Shown: positions 46,651 to 55,646, counted from the first letter of the stretch. The stretch is 64,000 bases of DNA from Ascaphus truei (GCA_036426205.1 CM071573.1:71956580-72020579), one strand, 5' to 3'. Translations and numbers: made by a program. Notes: generated by a model not told the origin, from the letters alone.

Positions 46651-47157
46651 CACAGGAGGGGGGCGGAAGGCCGCGACCAGCACCTCCACGCTCCCCCCCA
46701 ACCCCCCCGTGCCCATCTCCCACTCGCGGGGACCTTGGGGGATATCCCCGCTTCCATCTTCCACCACGCGGTCTGACACGGGAAGCGGGGACCTGAGGGG
46801 ACACGACGGAGGCAGAGGGCCTGCGGGGGTGAGTGCAGAGGGCATGGAGAGGCAGCAGGACGGAGGCAGAGGATACTTACCGTGTCCAACGATCTGGAAA
46901 AAGAATGGCTGCACATTGGGGGCCGGGTCATATAGAGCCTGGCCGCGCACCCACAAAGCCTGGGAGCACCCGCCAATCAGCTGTCAGGCAGGGGGAGGTT
47001 TTTTTTGTTTTTTTTCAGTGCGCGCATGGAAAATTTCAGCGCGAGCAGGGAAAATTTACAAAAACAAACACGTGTGCTGCTTGGGCCAATATTTACTCGC
47101 CCGGAGGTTAAATCCACCCGCCCCAGGCATGTAAATGTATAGGATTGTCGAACACTG

Positions 47158-47182
47158 TATATATATATATATATATATATAT
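47158..47182. repeat. (TA)n microsatellite
   Basis: A TA run directly abutting the hAT terminus. Confidence 0.9.
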
Positions 47183-47189
47183 CAAATGG

Positions 47190-47345
47190 AAATATTACTG
47201 TGTGCTTATTTGCATGTCAGACAGGTCTGCAACCCTGCCTTTCACCATTATCACCCAGCATGCAGTGCTTCCACTGCAGCAAGTTATTCTGGGAAATAAC
47301 ATGCAAATGAGCACTCAGTGCCACCTTTAGCTTCAAAACCATATC
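47190..47345 (-). repeat. GCTCATTTGCATGTC repeat, inverted copy
   Basis: The plus strand reads 'acaggtctgcaaccctgcct' ... 'acatgcaaatgagcactcag'. It faces the copy at 47401, making an inverted pair with a spacer of about 60 bp that holds 'gcacagctatatatagc'. Confidence 0.8.
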
Positions 47346-47400
47346 ACATGGTCCCCTATAAGCTTATGCTTGCTGCATTGCACAGCTATATATAGCACAG

Positions 47401-47680
47401 CACTGAGTGCTCATTTGCATGTCATTTCCCAGAACCCCCTGCTGCAGTGGAAGCGCTGTATGCAGGGCGATAATGGGGAAAGACAGGGTTGCAGACCTGT
47501 CTAAGACATGTAAATGAACATACAGGAATATTTACAGTTGCTTTATGCTTTACTGTGGAGGGTTTTAGTCACTTTTTTTACCCACCATATCCTTAATAAT
47601 TGTGGTGATTACCTAGTCTATAGTCTCAAAACCAGCTTAGCCATTACAACCAACCCCACACTGATGAGACCCATAAAGGT
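47401..47680 (+). repeat. Hammerhead-bearing repeat, left copy (interrupted)
   Basis: Positions 47401-47601 match 50308-50507 closely, starting 'cactgagtgctcatttgcat' and ending 'ccttaataatt'. The left copy continues through 'gtggtgattacctagtcta' to the ribozyme half at 47652-47680, where a retroposon has inserted. Left and right copies together imply a tandem unit of about 410 bp. Confidence 0.8.
47652..47680 (+). ncRNA. Type I hammerhead ribozyme, 5' half (split by insertion)
   Basis: aaccccaca (stem I 5' strand), ctgatga (47661-47667, the exact core box), gacc (stem II 5' strand), cataaa (loop II), then ggt, the start of the stem II 3' strand. The remainder lies at 50171-50199 beyond a 2.5-kb insertion. 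Folding of the two halves is described under the 3' half. Confidence 0.7.
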
Positions 47681-47862
47681 CGAAGACTGCTTTTGGGGGG
47701 GCACTCCATCTCGAGCTGAGAGGAGTGATCCTGAGTGAGCGGTTCTGAGCGAGCAGATACGGAAGTGAGGGGCTGGCGCCTTTGCCTGGTGGGATCGCCC
47801 GAAAGGGCTTAACCCACATGCTGCAATGAGGGTGCTGCACCTGAGCTTATTCAAGGCGGACG

Positions 47863-48947
47863 ATGGCTTTCGGTGGGATGAGGAATACAGTCCGGTTCCT
47901 AGTCGAGGAAGCCGAGAGAGACCGCGTGAGACTGCAACATGTGGTGGAGAAAGTCCTTGGAGAGATGCTGGACGAGACGAAGGTGTACTGCCTCCAAGAC
48001 TTCCCGAGGCAGGGCATTTATGACCTGACTCTGAATACAGATGCGGATTGCTGGAACATCTATGAAATGTGCCGTGAGAGGAACGAGGATCCAAGGCTGT
48101 TGGGAATCAGCGTGGCCCCAAGCTTTATGCTGGAGGACAAGATCCAAGGCTGTTGGGAATCAGCGTGGCCCCGAGCTTTATGCTGGAGGACAAGCCGCTT
48201 ATTGTACATATGTATAACCCTTTTGTACAGAAGGAAGACATTGTGTGTTTCCTGAGGAGATATTGTTTTCTGGTAAGGGGAGGAGAAATGTTAAGAAACG
48301 CTTATGGCTTTTTTAACGGAAAACAGCGTTTTTGGGTGCGTTTTAAGCCTGACCCAGAACGAGGAGGAGGAGTAATGCAACCGCCTGCAAGTTTTGCCAT
48401 TGGTGGGGAAAGGGGTTTCTTAAACTACCCTGGCCAGCCGGTTTATTGCTGGAATTGTCACAAATATGGACATATCAAGGAGGAGTGTGACAAAGTTGGG
48501 ACAGTATGCCGCAATTGCGGAGAAGAAGGACACACAGCAATGGCTTGTCGAGTCCCAAAAAAGTGCGACTTGTGTGGGGAACGTGGACATTTTGCACGGC
48601 AGTGCACAAAAAGGAAATCTTACGCCCAAGCGGCAAGGGGTAGTGAGCCTGGAGATACCGCAGAGTTTGTTGGACTGATCTTTGGGAAGGGACAGACGGA
48701 AGAGGGAAGGATGGACTTACAGGAGGGGGGGATCTCAGAAGTGGAGGAAACCCCTGAGTTTCTACAAGGAGAAACTTCAGGAGAAGAAATTGAAGAAACT
48801 TTGGCGGGTTCTACAAGTGATAGCTTGGAGAAAAAAGAGGAAGATCTATCCCTGGACTCCTTGGCCCAGAAACCGGAGGTGGGGGGAGGGGGGAGACGGG
48901 AGCAGTCCATCAGAAAGATGCGGGGGAGGGGGAAATACGGTCATTAA
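47863..48947 (+). pseudogene. ZCCHC3-like / LINE ORF1-like protein with three CCHC zinc knuckles, frameshifted
   Basis: The upstream part (47863-48140) starts MAFGGMRNTVRF, a plausible initiator, and reads through QHVVEKVLGEML and DADCWNIYEMC. A 53-bp tandem duplication (48088-48140 and 48141-48193) then shifts the frame; without it the two parts would be in one frame. The downstream part to 48947 carries RRYCFLVRGGEML and KQRFWVRFKPDP, then three CX2CX4HX4C knuckles: CWNCHKYGHIKEEC, CRNCGEEGHTAMAC and CDLCGERGHFARQC, about 18 residues apart, followed by an acidic tail. Such proteins bind nucleic acid. The layout resembles amphibian proteins named ZCCHC3-like and ORF1 of Tx1-type LINEs; I cannot decide between them. 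Inactive because of the frameshift. Confidence 0.8.
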
Positions 48948-48949
48948 GT

Positions 48950-49900
48950 GTGGTGGAACCTAGCTGGGCGGAAAGTATGGAGATTCAAGATGCACAGAGG
49001 GTGAGGGAAGGTCCCCAAGATGTCTTGGAGAAGGAAATGGAAATAGGAGGGAAAAAAGCTCAAAAGCGTAAAAATCTGCAAGGGATAGAAACAAAGGAAG
49101 ATAAGGATAGCCAGAGTAAAGTGGAGCCTAGAGAGAAAGGTGTAGAGGGTAAAGTTGGAAAAGTATCAGGTAAAGTAATCTAAAAGAGAAAATGGTACAT
49201 TTTGAGGACGCAGTGGGAGATGTTCTATTTTGGGTTGGTATTTTTCGGAAGCAGCATGGGGGGAGTAGTGAGGAACAGATAGTAGAAAGATTAGAAAAAA
49301 TGATGTACCAAAGAAAACAGCTGACAAAAGAGCAATATGAAGAACTAAAAAAGGAGCATGTGCAGTGGGTTAAAATAAAAGAGGCTAGGGGAGAGGTGAG
49401 GGAGAAGGAGAGTAGCGAGAGCAATAGCTCGTCCCCACAAAAAAAAACAGATAAGCGTGGAGGGAACTAAAGCTAAAACAGTAGAAAAGAGGGAAAAGGG
49501 GAAAAGTGAGAATGACAGCTTGTCCTCACAAAAAAAGTCAGATAAGCGTGGAGGGAACTAAAATACCGAGAAGTGTAAGTGGAGTAAGTGGGAACGAAAG
49601 TGAAGAAAAGGCAGGCAAAAAAGGGATTGTACAGGCAAAAGAGGAAAATTCTGCGGGAGGAGCACCCAGGGAAAGGATGAAGTAGGGCTTACAAAGGTAG
49701 AGGTTTTGCACAATCGACTGGCGAGGGGATTTGGGCGGAGATATTGGGACGTGAAAGAGGCAAGGGACGGGTATGAAAAAAGTGTGAGGTCTGGAGTCCA
49801 GCTAGAGGAAAATAAGAGAGGTTTGGAATGTATGGAGGAAGAATTAAAACAGATGATCGTATCACTTGAGACTAGAGAAAGGGTTTTTGTTTTTAAATGA
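48950..49900 (+). pseudogene. Downstream Lys/Glu-rich coding remnant of the zinc-knuckle element
   Basis: Three consecutive frames (48950-49183, 49192-49470, 49706-49900) encode highly charged, probably coiled-coil sequence such as EEQIVERLEKMMYQRKQL and EEELKQMIVSLETRE. A partial duplication of roughly 88 bp around 'cagataagcgtggagggaac' occurs at 49450 and 49538. It is most simply the decayed C-terminal half of the same protein. Confidence 0.5.
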
Positions 49901-50170
49901 AAGAATCTTGAAGTATATGGTTCTTATCTTTGTATGATGGTTTGGTTATAGGGTTTTTTCGTAAAGTTATGTTTTTTTTTTCCCCCTTCTGAAAAGTTAA
50001 TATATGTTTTGGAGAATGTACGAAAAGCTTAGTGTAGGACTTGGGAAGTAATTCATGCTTAGGTATTATGGTGTTTTTTTTTTTTTGCAATGTAAGGAAT
50101 GTATAGTGATATTTTCTGTTTATTACTGGTTGTAATTAAGTGAATCGTTAATAATACTTAAAAAAAAAAA

Positions 50171-50199
50171 AAAGGTTGAAACATGTCTGTGAGTGGGTT
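50171..50199 (+). ncRNA. Type I hammerhead ribozyme, 3' half (split by insertion)
   Basis: aaaggt duplicates the end of the left half, then t, gaaac (50178-50182), at, gtc (50185-50187), tgtg-agt-gggtt (50188-50199). Read against the left half: stem I pairs acac with gtgt-type partners (tgtg) for 4 bp, then a 3-base bulge (agt), then 5 bp (aaccc with gggtt). Stem II pairs gacc with ggtt (one G-U). Stem III is only AC/GU with a 2-base loop. GUC is the standard cleavage triplet. Core boxes CUGAUGA and GAAA are exact. The very short stem III may require a dimeric form, as described for newt satellite ribozymes. The present genomic copy is interrupted. Confidence 0.7.
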
Positions 50200-50501
50200 T
50201 AATGGCTTTGCATCTCATTCCAGCCTCTGTCTAAAAGCTGTGTTTAAAACAGCATGCATTGGCTTGAGGATCTGCTTGTGTAATACGAGCTTGAGACAAA
50301 AGATGGCACTGAGTGCTCATTTGCGTGTCATTTCCCAGAATCCCTTGCTGCAGTGGAAGCGCTGTATGCTGGGCGATAATGGGGAAAGACAGGGTTGCAG
50401 ACCTATCTAAGATATGCAAATGAACATACAGTAATATTTACAGTTGCTTTATGCTTTACTGTGGAGGGTTTTTGTCACTTTTTTTACCCACCATAACCTT
50501 A

Positions 50502-50507
<6 letters not shown>
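50200..50507 (+). repeat. Hammerhead-bearing repeat, right copy
   Basis: It continues from the ribozyme 3' half through 'aatggctttgcatctcattc' and 'gcatgcattggcttgaggat' to a second copy of the GCTCATTTGCRTGTC module (50308-50507). It stops at a (TA)n run exactly where the left copy would continue into the next ribozyme. Confidence 0.8.
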
Positions 50508-50559
<52 letters not shown>

Positions 50560-50560
50560 G
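50508..50560. repeat. (TA)n(CA)n microsatellite
   Basis: A TA run followed by a CA run. Confidence 0.95.
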
Positions 50561-50764
50561 GGTCGACAAATACACTTTCCTAAAAATATATGGCAAATCA
50601 ATTTTCATTTGAGCTATATATCAATCATAAGTGTGCGTTTTTAGTATAATGTTGATTTAAGTACACTCTGGAGTTAATATGAGATTGATTAAAGAATAAT
50701 TATATCGGTAGCAGGTTGCTAGGCAACTATATAGGGGGTATATATACACTGGATTTGATAGACC

Positions 50765-51185
50765 ATCTCCTTTGAAAAAGTCACCCGTGTGCGACGAAAC
50801 GTGTCAGGATACGTCATCACGACACAACATCATCGCGCAGGCCGGATCGCACCCAGAGCAGTGCTAAGGCCAGGAAACATCAGAGGCTTTACTGAAGCAG
50901 GTTTGGAGTTTTGTGGCATTTTGTCCAAGCATTCCAGGCTTCCAGCTGACCGCTGTTCTACTCCCGCTGTGAGATCACCATTGAGGACCACGATCGCGGA
51001 TGTATCTGGCTGGCGGTGATATTATTCATAAATTGCCCATTTTTAACCTACAGTATACTTGTTAGTGACCCTGTTTCCCCCTTCCGTGGCTTCTCATCCG
51101 CTCTTTACAAAATAAATGTCATATTTTACGCTATGGGGCGTGCGCTCCTATAGAGCTGCCTATACCCCTCTTCTAGAAGAGTGTA
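50765..51185 (+). mobile_element. Retroelement tail with hammerhead-like motif
   Basis: tttgaaaaa, gtc-acccgtgtgc-gac (a stem), gaaacgtgtcagg (50771-50806). The tail continues to 'caaaataaatgtcatatttt' and 'gggcgtgcgctcctatagag', an ending style shared with Penelope-type tails in this window. Confidence 0.5.
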
Positions 51186-51216
51186 TATACCTCAGGCACT
51201 GTTATACAGACATTCT

Positions 51217-51311
51217 GACAGAGCCACTGATTGAGCCACCTGTGCTGAAGCAGGGGAATCCTTAAAACCTGACCTGTCGGTGATCCTTGAGGACTGAAAT
51301 TGGCCACCCTG
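51217..51311. mobile_element. Palindromic hAT MITE, copy 7 (right half)
   Basis: 'gccactgattgagccacctg' to 'gaaattggccaccctg'; the left arm is absent. Its end overlaps the target duplication of the neighbouring hAT element. Confidence 0.75.
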
Positions 51312-51314
51312 CCC

Positions 51315-51555
51315 CAGGTCCGTCTTAACAGCATTATAGGCCCCCGAGCAAAGCAGTGCACTTGGCCCTGCCAACTCTCCGCTACAAGTCGTAATTTTTC
51401 TCCTTCTACCGAGTTAGCAGGAGATTTGAATGTTGAGGCGGGTGATCGGAAAATTAGTGTTAAATTCTGGTCTGTGCATAGATTAGCATGGGGCCCCTAT
51501 GCTCGTGGGGCCCCCGGGCAACTGCCCAGCGTGCCCACGCTTTAAGATGGCACTG
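51315..51555. mobile_element. hAT MITE with perfect TSD
   Basis: A 241-bp element from 'caggtccgtcttaacagc' to 'cgctttaagatggcactg', flanked by identical CCCTGCCC (51307-51314 and 51556-51563). It contains 'gggcccctatgctcgtgggg'. Its duplication lacks the central TA seen in the palindromic family, so it may belong to another hAT lineage. Confidence 0.85.
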
Positions 51556-51659
51556 CCCTGCCCTAGGTTCCCATTCTTTTGTCTAGTTTGAAACAAGAGT
51601 GCTTTATGAAACTGCTAGATATTGTTTTTATTATGAGCTAGTATAGCAGTCAGAACATT

Positions 51660-51740
51660 CTCTGCAGCCACCTGTGCTGAAGCAGGGACTGATTGAGCCA
51701 CCTAGGTTGAAGTTGGAAATGATTGAGCAACCTGTGAAAA
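51660..51740. mobile_element. Palindromic hAT MITE, copy 8 (fragment)
   Basis: Tandem variants of 'gccacctgtgctgaagcagg' and 'gattgagccacctaggttga', ending at a C-tract. Neither terminus is preserved. Confidence 0.65.
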
Positions 51741-52300
51741 TCACCCCCCCCCCCCCCCCCCCACCCCGGGGAGATTTACCCTGGCTACAGTCCTGTGTGG
51801 TGCTCGGTACCTGTTTGGCTCAGGAGATGATGAGAGTTCCGCGATGACATGGGGAAACAGGACAGGCTCATGGTGATCCATGATGTTCTTTCTTGGTGCC
51901 AGCGCCTCCAGCCATAGTGGGCTCCAGTAGAAATGAAGGCAATCCCCACCATAACAGTCTTTTATCCCCATATATCTGTCTAATAGATTGCGACTCAGTC
52001 ATATATATAACAGCAGCCACTGCATGATGTTCTTACACCGATTGCAATCACTTGGCAGGATAGCTTCCAGGCCTGCTGGTAATGATGAGGCCTCACTAGA
52101 GTAATGGAATGCACCCAGCCCATGAGGGACTGAGCACATGTCTTCCTCCCAGCCGGGAGGAGACTTGGCTTACATCCTCATCCCTCAAGGAGGAAGAGGG
52201 AATGCCCGCCATCCCACCCTGTGAGGGCGGGTTTCCATCTTATAATTTAGGACACCTCCTCTATAGTGCAAAAGGGGAGGGCACAGGCTCTGCATCCTAA

Positions 52301-52592
52301 GGCCATGCCTATAGTGCCGTCGATGGCGACGGCGACACGGCGGGTGACATTACCCGTCACCACTGGCAAAAGTTATGTTTCGCCGGGCGGCGGGGTCGCG
52401 GGATTCCAGCAATTTGATTTGTTCTAGGGCCGTCACGTGACGCGACAGCCCTTGAAAAATCTAATTTTGCCGCCTTCCAGTTTCCGCGACGGCGACGTCG
52501 CTTTGTCGCCTTCGCGCACTATAAGCACACGCGGCGGCGGCAATGTACTTGTTTTCAGGCGACGTCACGTCGCCGGCACTATAAGAGCGGCC
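52301..52592. mobile_element. PIF/Harbinger-like CpG-rich MITE A
   Basis: Ends 'ggccatgcctatagtgccg' and, reversed, 'ggccgctcttatagtgccgg'. The left flank is TAA and the right flank TTA, so the duplication is imperfect. The interior is full of cgacg and cgtcg motifs. It shares its right boundary with MITE B. Confidence 0.7.
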
Positions 52593-52595
52593 TTA

Positions 52596-52800
52596 GGCTG
52601 CACTTATAGAGCCGGCAATGGCGATAGCGACGCATCGTTGCTTGAAAACAAATGCATTGCCGTCGTCGCGTGCGCTTATAGTAAGCACGAAGTGATGGAG
52701 CGACGGCTTGGTCGCGATCGCTGGAAGTCATCTCAATTTGATTTTTCCAGGGACCGTAGCCTGACGTCGCTGTCGCGTCGCCGGCACTATAAGCGCAGCC
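52596..52800. mobile_element. PIF/Harbinger-like CpG-rich MITE B, perfect TTA duplication
   Basis: TIRs 'ggctgcacttatagagccgg' and, reversed, 'ggctgcgcttatagtgccgg' match at 18 of 20 positions. TTA flanks both sides (52593-52595 and 52801-52803). 205 bp, non-coding. Confidence 0.82.
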
Positions 52801-52979
52801 TTATTGGACAGACGCAGACTCCCATGTCATCTCCACTTCTTCCACTCACAGAGGCTGCAGGAGGGGGAAAAAGCCCCATAGAAGAGCCTGTCACTGTCTG
52901 GATCTTACTAGAACTTACGTGACAGGGAAGGCAGAAAGATAGCTGGCCCAGGCATGGCTATACAAGCTTCAGGGAATCC

Positions 52980-53560
52980 CTGAATCACAGGGAATATCAC
53001 TTAACCTTTTTGAGTCCGACCACAGCTTTCAACCTAGACCCAACAATGCGCCAGTGGGAAAAAAATTACTGAAACTGAATTTCATTACTGCTTCAAAACA
53101 ACTCGGTAACGTTATTTCAACTCAATTTTTTTTTACTGTGTTATCTTTTTATGGTGTATAACATTTGGGTTGCATCTGTTTAAGTGCATGTACAGTTCTA
53201 TTTATATAAAGCTGACAGGTAACACATGGCTGTGTACTGTACATAAAGCACATTCTGCCACACTGGCTGTAACATTGGTTAATAAAAAAAGACGTTTATT
53301 TATTGTTGTTTGAGATGTTTGCTTTGGAATAATCCAGACTCAAGGGCCATATGGACTAAGTGATGCTCTTCAAGTGAATGGGCTGTAAGGTCTCTCCATG
53401 TTAGAAAGTTTCTATGGAATAGCACGGCTTAGTAAACATGGCTCTCAGGGGGTTTATACAAGTAGCTCCAAGGTGGCCAATTTTACAGCCTTCAACTGGA
53501 AATTCCCATTCGTCAATGGGAGAAGTCAACTGCTCGTACACTTCCGGCTTTCCCTGAGCC
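52980..53560. other. No gene recognised
   Basis: AT-rich sequence with T- and A-tracts. No frame or repeat that I can assign. Confidence 0.4.
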
Positions 53561-53564
53561 CTAT

Positions 53565-53830
53565 GCAGTGCCAGATTTAAAAAAAAATCCGCCCTTAGGC
53601 GCTTACCTGGTGCCGCCCTCCTCTTTCAGCACCGCGTCATCCCATAGCCACGGCAACGTGACATCAAGTAGCCCCTTGCTCATGCACGATCGGCGCCTGC
53701 TGGCCGTGCATGCGCACGCGAGGCTGGCAAGCGCCGATCATGCACCCACGAGCGGCAAGCACCGGTCGCACATGCCGCCTCCAAATTCTGCCATCTTCTG
53801 CCTAATGGAAAATCGGCCATTGGCCTTACG
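53565..53830. mobile_element. GC-rich repeat, probable hAT-like remnant
   Basis: Begins 'cagtgccagatttaaaa', continues 'cgcccttaggcgcttacctg' and 'tagccacggcaacgtgac', and parallels the segment at 15.6-15.93 kb in reverse. The right end is unclear. Confidence 0.45.
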
Positions 53831-53839
53831 TCTTTCCCA

Positions 53840-54370
53840 TTTATTTCCTCCGGCAGTGAAGGACTATAGAAAATATTTACTAAGCAGCATTATTCTATAA
53901 TAAACGCTCTGATGCCGGAAGATACCTTACCTACAAGTAAATGGGTCGTAAGGTGTCACCCAGTGCTGGGTGGTGTTTTTTTGGCAAGGCACTGCTTAGT
54001 AATTTTTGATCCTGTCAGACGTTACTTCCTGCTGACTGATAACAAACTTTGGAATGAAGGTGAACAGAAGATGTAACTGAAGCCTGCATTGCGGCAGGGG
54101 GAACATTATTTTGCTGGGTTGTTACTTTCATACATGGTGACATTCTATTTATAAACATCAGCTGAACTTGTTATTTAAGCCGTCATGGGTACTGGAGTAG
54201 AGAGGCATCATAGGAGCTCTTGGTTTCAGGCATATTAAGAAAAAACAGGTACCCAAGCTGAGATAATTCCAGAGAATGTTCTGCCTGCTATACTAGCTCA
54301 TACTAAAAAGAATATCTAGCACTTTCTAAAGCACTCTTGTTTCAAACTAGAAAAAAAAAAGAATAGGTAC
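53840..54370. other. No gene recognised
   Basis: Unassigned DNA leading up to the palindromic MITE at 54383. Confidence 0.35.
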
Positions 54371-54382
54371 ATTTACCTAGGG

Positions 54383-54561
54383 CAGGGGTGCCAAACTGCA
54401 GTCAGCAAGGGTCACCAACAGGTCAGGTTTTACGAATACCCCTGCTTCGGCACAGGTGGCTCAATCAGTGGCTCAGTCAGTCAGAATGACTGAGCCACCT
54501 ATGCTGAAGCAGGGATATCCACCTGTTGGTGGCCCTTAAGGACTGGAGTTGGCCAACCCTA
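54383..54561. mobile_element. Palindromic hAT MITE, copy 9, perfect TSD
   Basis: It runs from 'caggggtgccaaactgcag' to 'ggagttggccaacccta', flanked by identical ACCTAGGG (54375-54382 and 54562-54569). The central loop contains 'tcagtcagtcagaatgactg'. Confidence 0.9.
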
Positions 54562-54569
54562 ACCTAGGG

Positions 54570-55290
54570 GGAAAACACATGTTTAAAATGAATAGGAAGT
54601 GTGCGTCTTCTACTACCCAGAATCCTTCTGTTTCATATGTAAAAATGCAAATGCACTCAGGCATTCCTTGTCTTTCTATGCTACAGTTCACCATTTTTTG
54701 GTGACTTTTTATCCACTGTATGTCTAGTTGCAACGACTATCAGCTTTGCAATACTGACAGTACCCAAGCTAAAACAACTGTATTTCAGCAGGTTTTTGTA
54801 ATCGCTATTTCCTTAACCCTGGTTGTGCTATAAAAGCAGAGCTGTGTAGCAGGTGGAAGCTCTGGGGAGTGATCAATGTTTAAAATGAATAGGAAGCTAA
54901 ATACACATTCAATGTGAGCATTTCCATATCATTACCCACAATCCTAGCCTGCGCTGTAATCACTGGCATTACATTGAAGACTGGAATTGCTCACTTTTTT
55001 TTATAGCAAAATGTACTTAATCTTTCATCTTTCCAAGTAAGAGGAAGTGAGTTGCAAGAAAAGTGACTAATAATAACTGTAATCATGTATTACCTAATTG
55101 TATAGGTTCTTCAAAATGAAAATAATAATACAGGACAAAAGCTGGGGCTTTGCCAATAAAAGAAAACGATTGAATGAAAACATGAATGCACATTGCAATG
55201 TATTCAGCATGTTAAATTCACACATTACATATATGTGTGATTCATGAGTTCAAGAGAAAGCTCATTCTCTGTTGCATACTGTACATATCA
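54570..55290. other. Mostly unassigned; possible old repeat fragments
   Basis: Fragments near 54590-54690 and 54890-54960 ('catttccatatcattaccca') resemble decayed GCTCATTTGCATGTC repeats. The rest is AT-rich. Confidence 0.35.
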
Positions 55291-55297
55291 AGTCTTA

Positions 55298-55643
55298 GGC
55301 TGCGGGCATGGACAGCGCTTAGGCGCTGACTCGTGCTGAGCCACGCTCACGCTTGGCAGTGAGCCCCTGAAGATGCAATGAGAGCGGCTTTAGCAGGGGC
55401 TTGCGCACGCTTCCGCACGCGTGCGGAAGCGTAGCCGACATGTCAGTTTAAAGTTTCGGCACTCAAGGGAGCGCAGGGCCGGTCACGTGAGTGGTTCACC
55501 CAATGAGGGTGAACCAGCTCCGTGACATCACTGCTCCCCCCCGACACGCCCCGGATGGTGCGCGAACTAAGGCCAGGGAAAGCACCCGCTTTCCCTCAGC
55601 CTCAGCGCGCCTCAGCACGGCTAAAGTCACTATGGACTTAGCC
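55298..55643. mobile_element. PIF/Harbinger-like CpG-rich MITE, TTA duplication
   Basis: Starts 'ggctgcgggcatggacagcg' and ends, reversed, 'ggctaagtccatagtgac'; the terminal match is modest. TTA flanks both sides (55295-55297 and 55644-55646). Interior CpG-rich. Confidence 0.6.
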
Positions 55644-55646
55644 TTA

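Larger units (their letters stand above)
44003..47157. mobile_element. hAT-like element (3.15 kb) filled with simple repeats
   Basis: It starts 'cagtgttcgacaaatc' and ends 'gattgtcgaacactg', giving a 13-bp TIR CAGTGTTCGACAA. Each side is flanked by TATATATA, a possible 8-bp duplication though ambiguous in TA-rich DNA. Related sub-terminal motifs 'ctactcgccc' and 'tactcgcccgg' lie near each end. The interior has no transposase; it holds a nested Tigger-like MITE, a GA tract, a minisatellite and a CA-rich tract. Its size probably comes from repeat expansion. Confidence 0.7.
47681..50170 (+). mobile_element. Retroposed CCHC zinc-knuckle (gag-like, ORF1-only) element with poly(A) tail
   Basis: A 2.49-kb insertion flanked by AAAGGT (47675-47680 and 50171-50176; A's at the right edge merge with the tail) and ending in an A-run at about 50157-50173. 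The flanking sequence on both sides belongs to one repeat, so the limits are well set. It holds a 5' leader of about 180 bp, a gag-like zinc-knuckle frame, a Lys/Glu-rich downstream region broken by frameshifts, and a T-rich 3' region. No reverse transcriptase or endonuclease is present. It therefore resembles an ORF1-only derivative of a LINE or a processed retrocopy, moved by enzymes supplied in trans. Confidence 0.8.
51750..52975 (-). mobile_element. LTR, family 1, copy B (minus), with nested MITEs
   Basis: The plus strand shares with the copy at 63.36 kb 'gtgctcggtacctgtttggc', 'cagcccatgagggactgagc', 'cccagccgggaggaga' and 'ataatttaggacacctcc'. Its right end 'caggcatggctata' matches the end of the 59.98-60.73 kb copy. 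Two Harbinger-like MITEs (52301-52800) are inserted within it. LTR only, no coding interior. Confidence 0.65.

Noticed and set aside
48153..48947. Functional host ZCCHC3 gene
   Set aside because: Frameshifting duplication, poly(A) tail, target duplication and position inside a repeat all point to a retroposed, non-functional copy.
47401..50507. Direct repeats of about 200 bp flanking the zinc-knuckle frame as LTRs
   Set aside because: The insertion limits (AAAGGT duplication, poly(A) tail) fall outside the direct repeats, in a separate ribozyme motif. The repeats belong to the target and lack TG...CA ends or a primer-binding site.
52437..52922. 161-codon plus-strand frame
   Set aside because: Spans two CpG-rich MITEs and the edge of an LTR; compositional.
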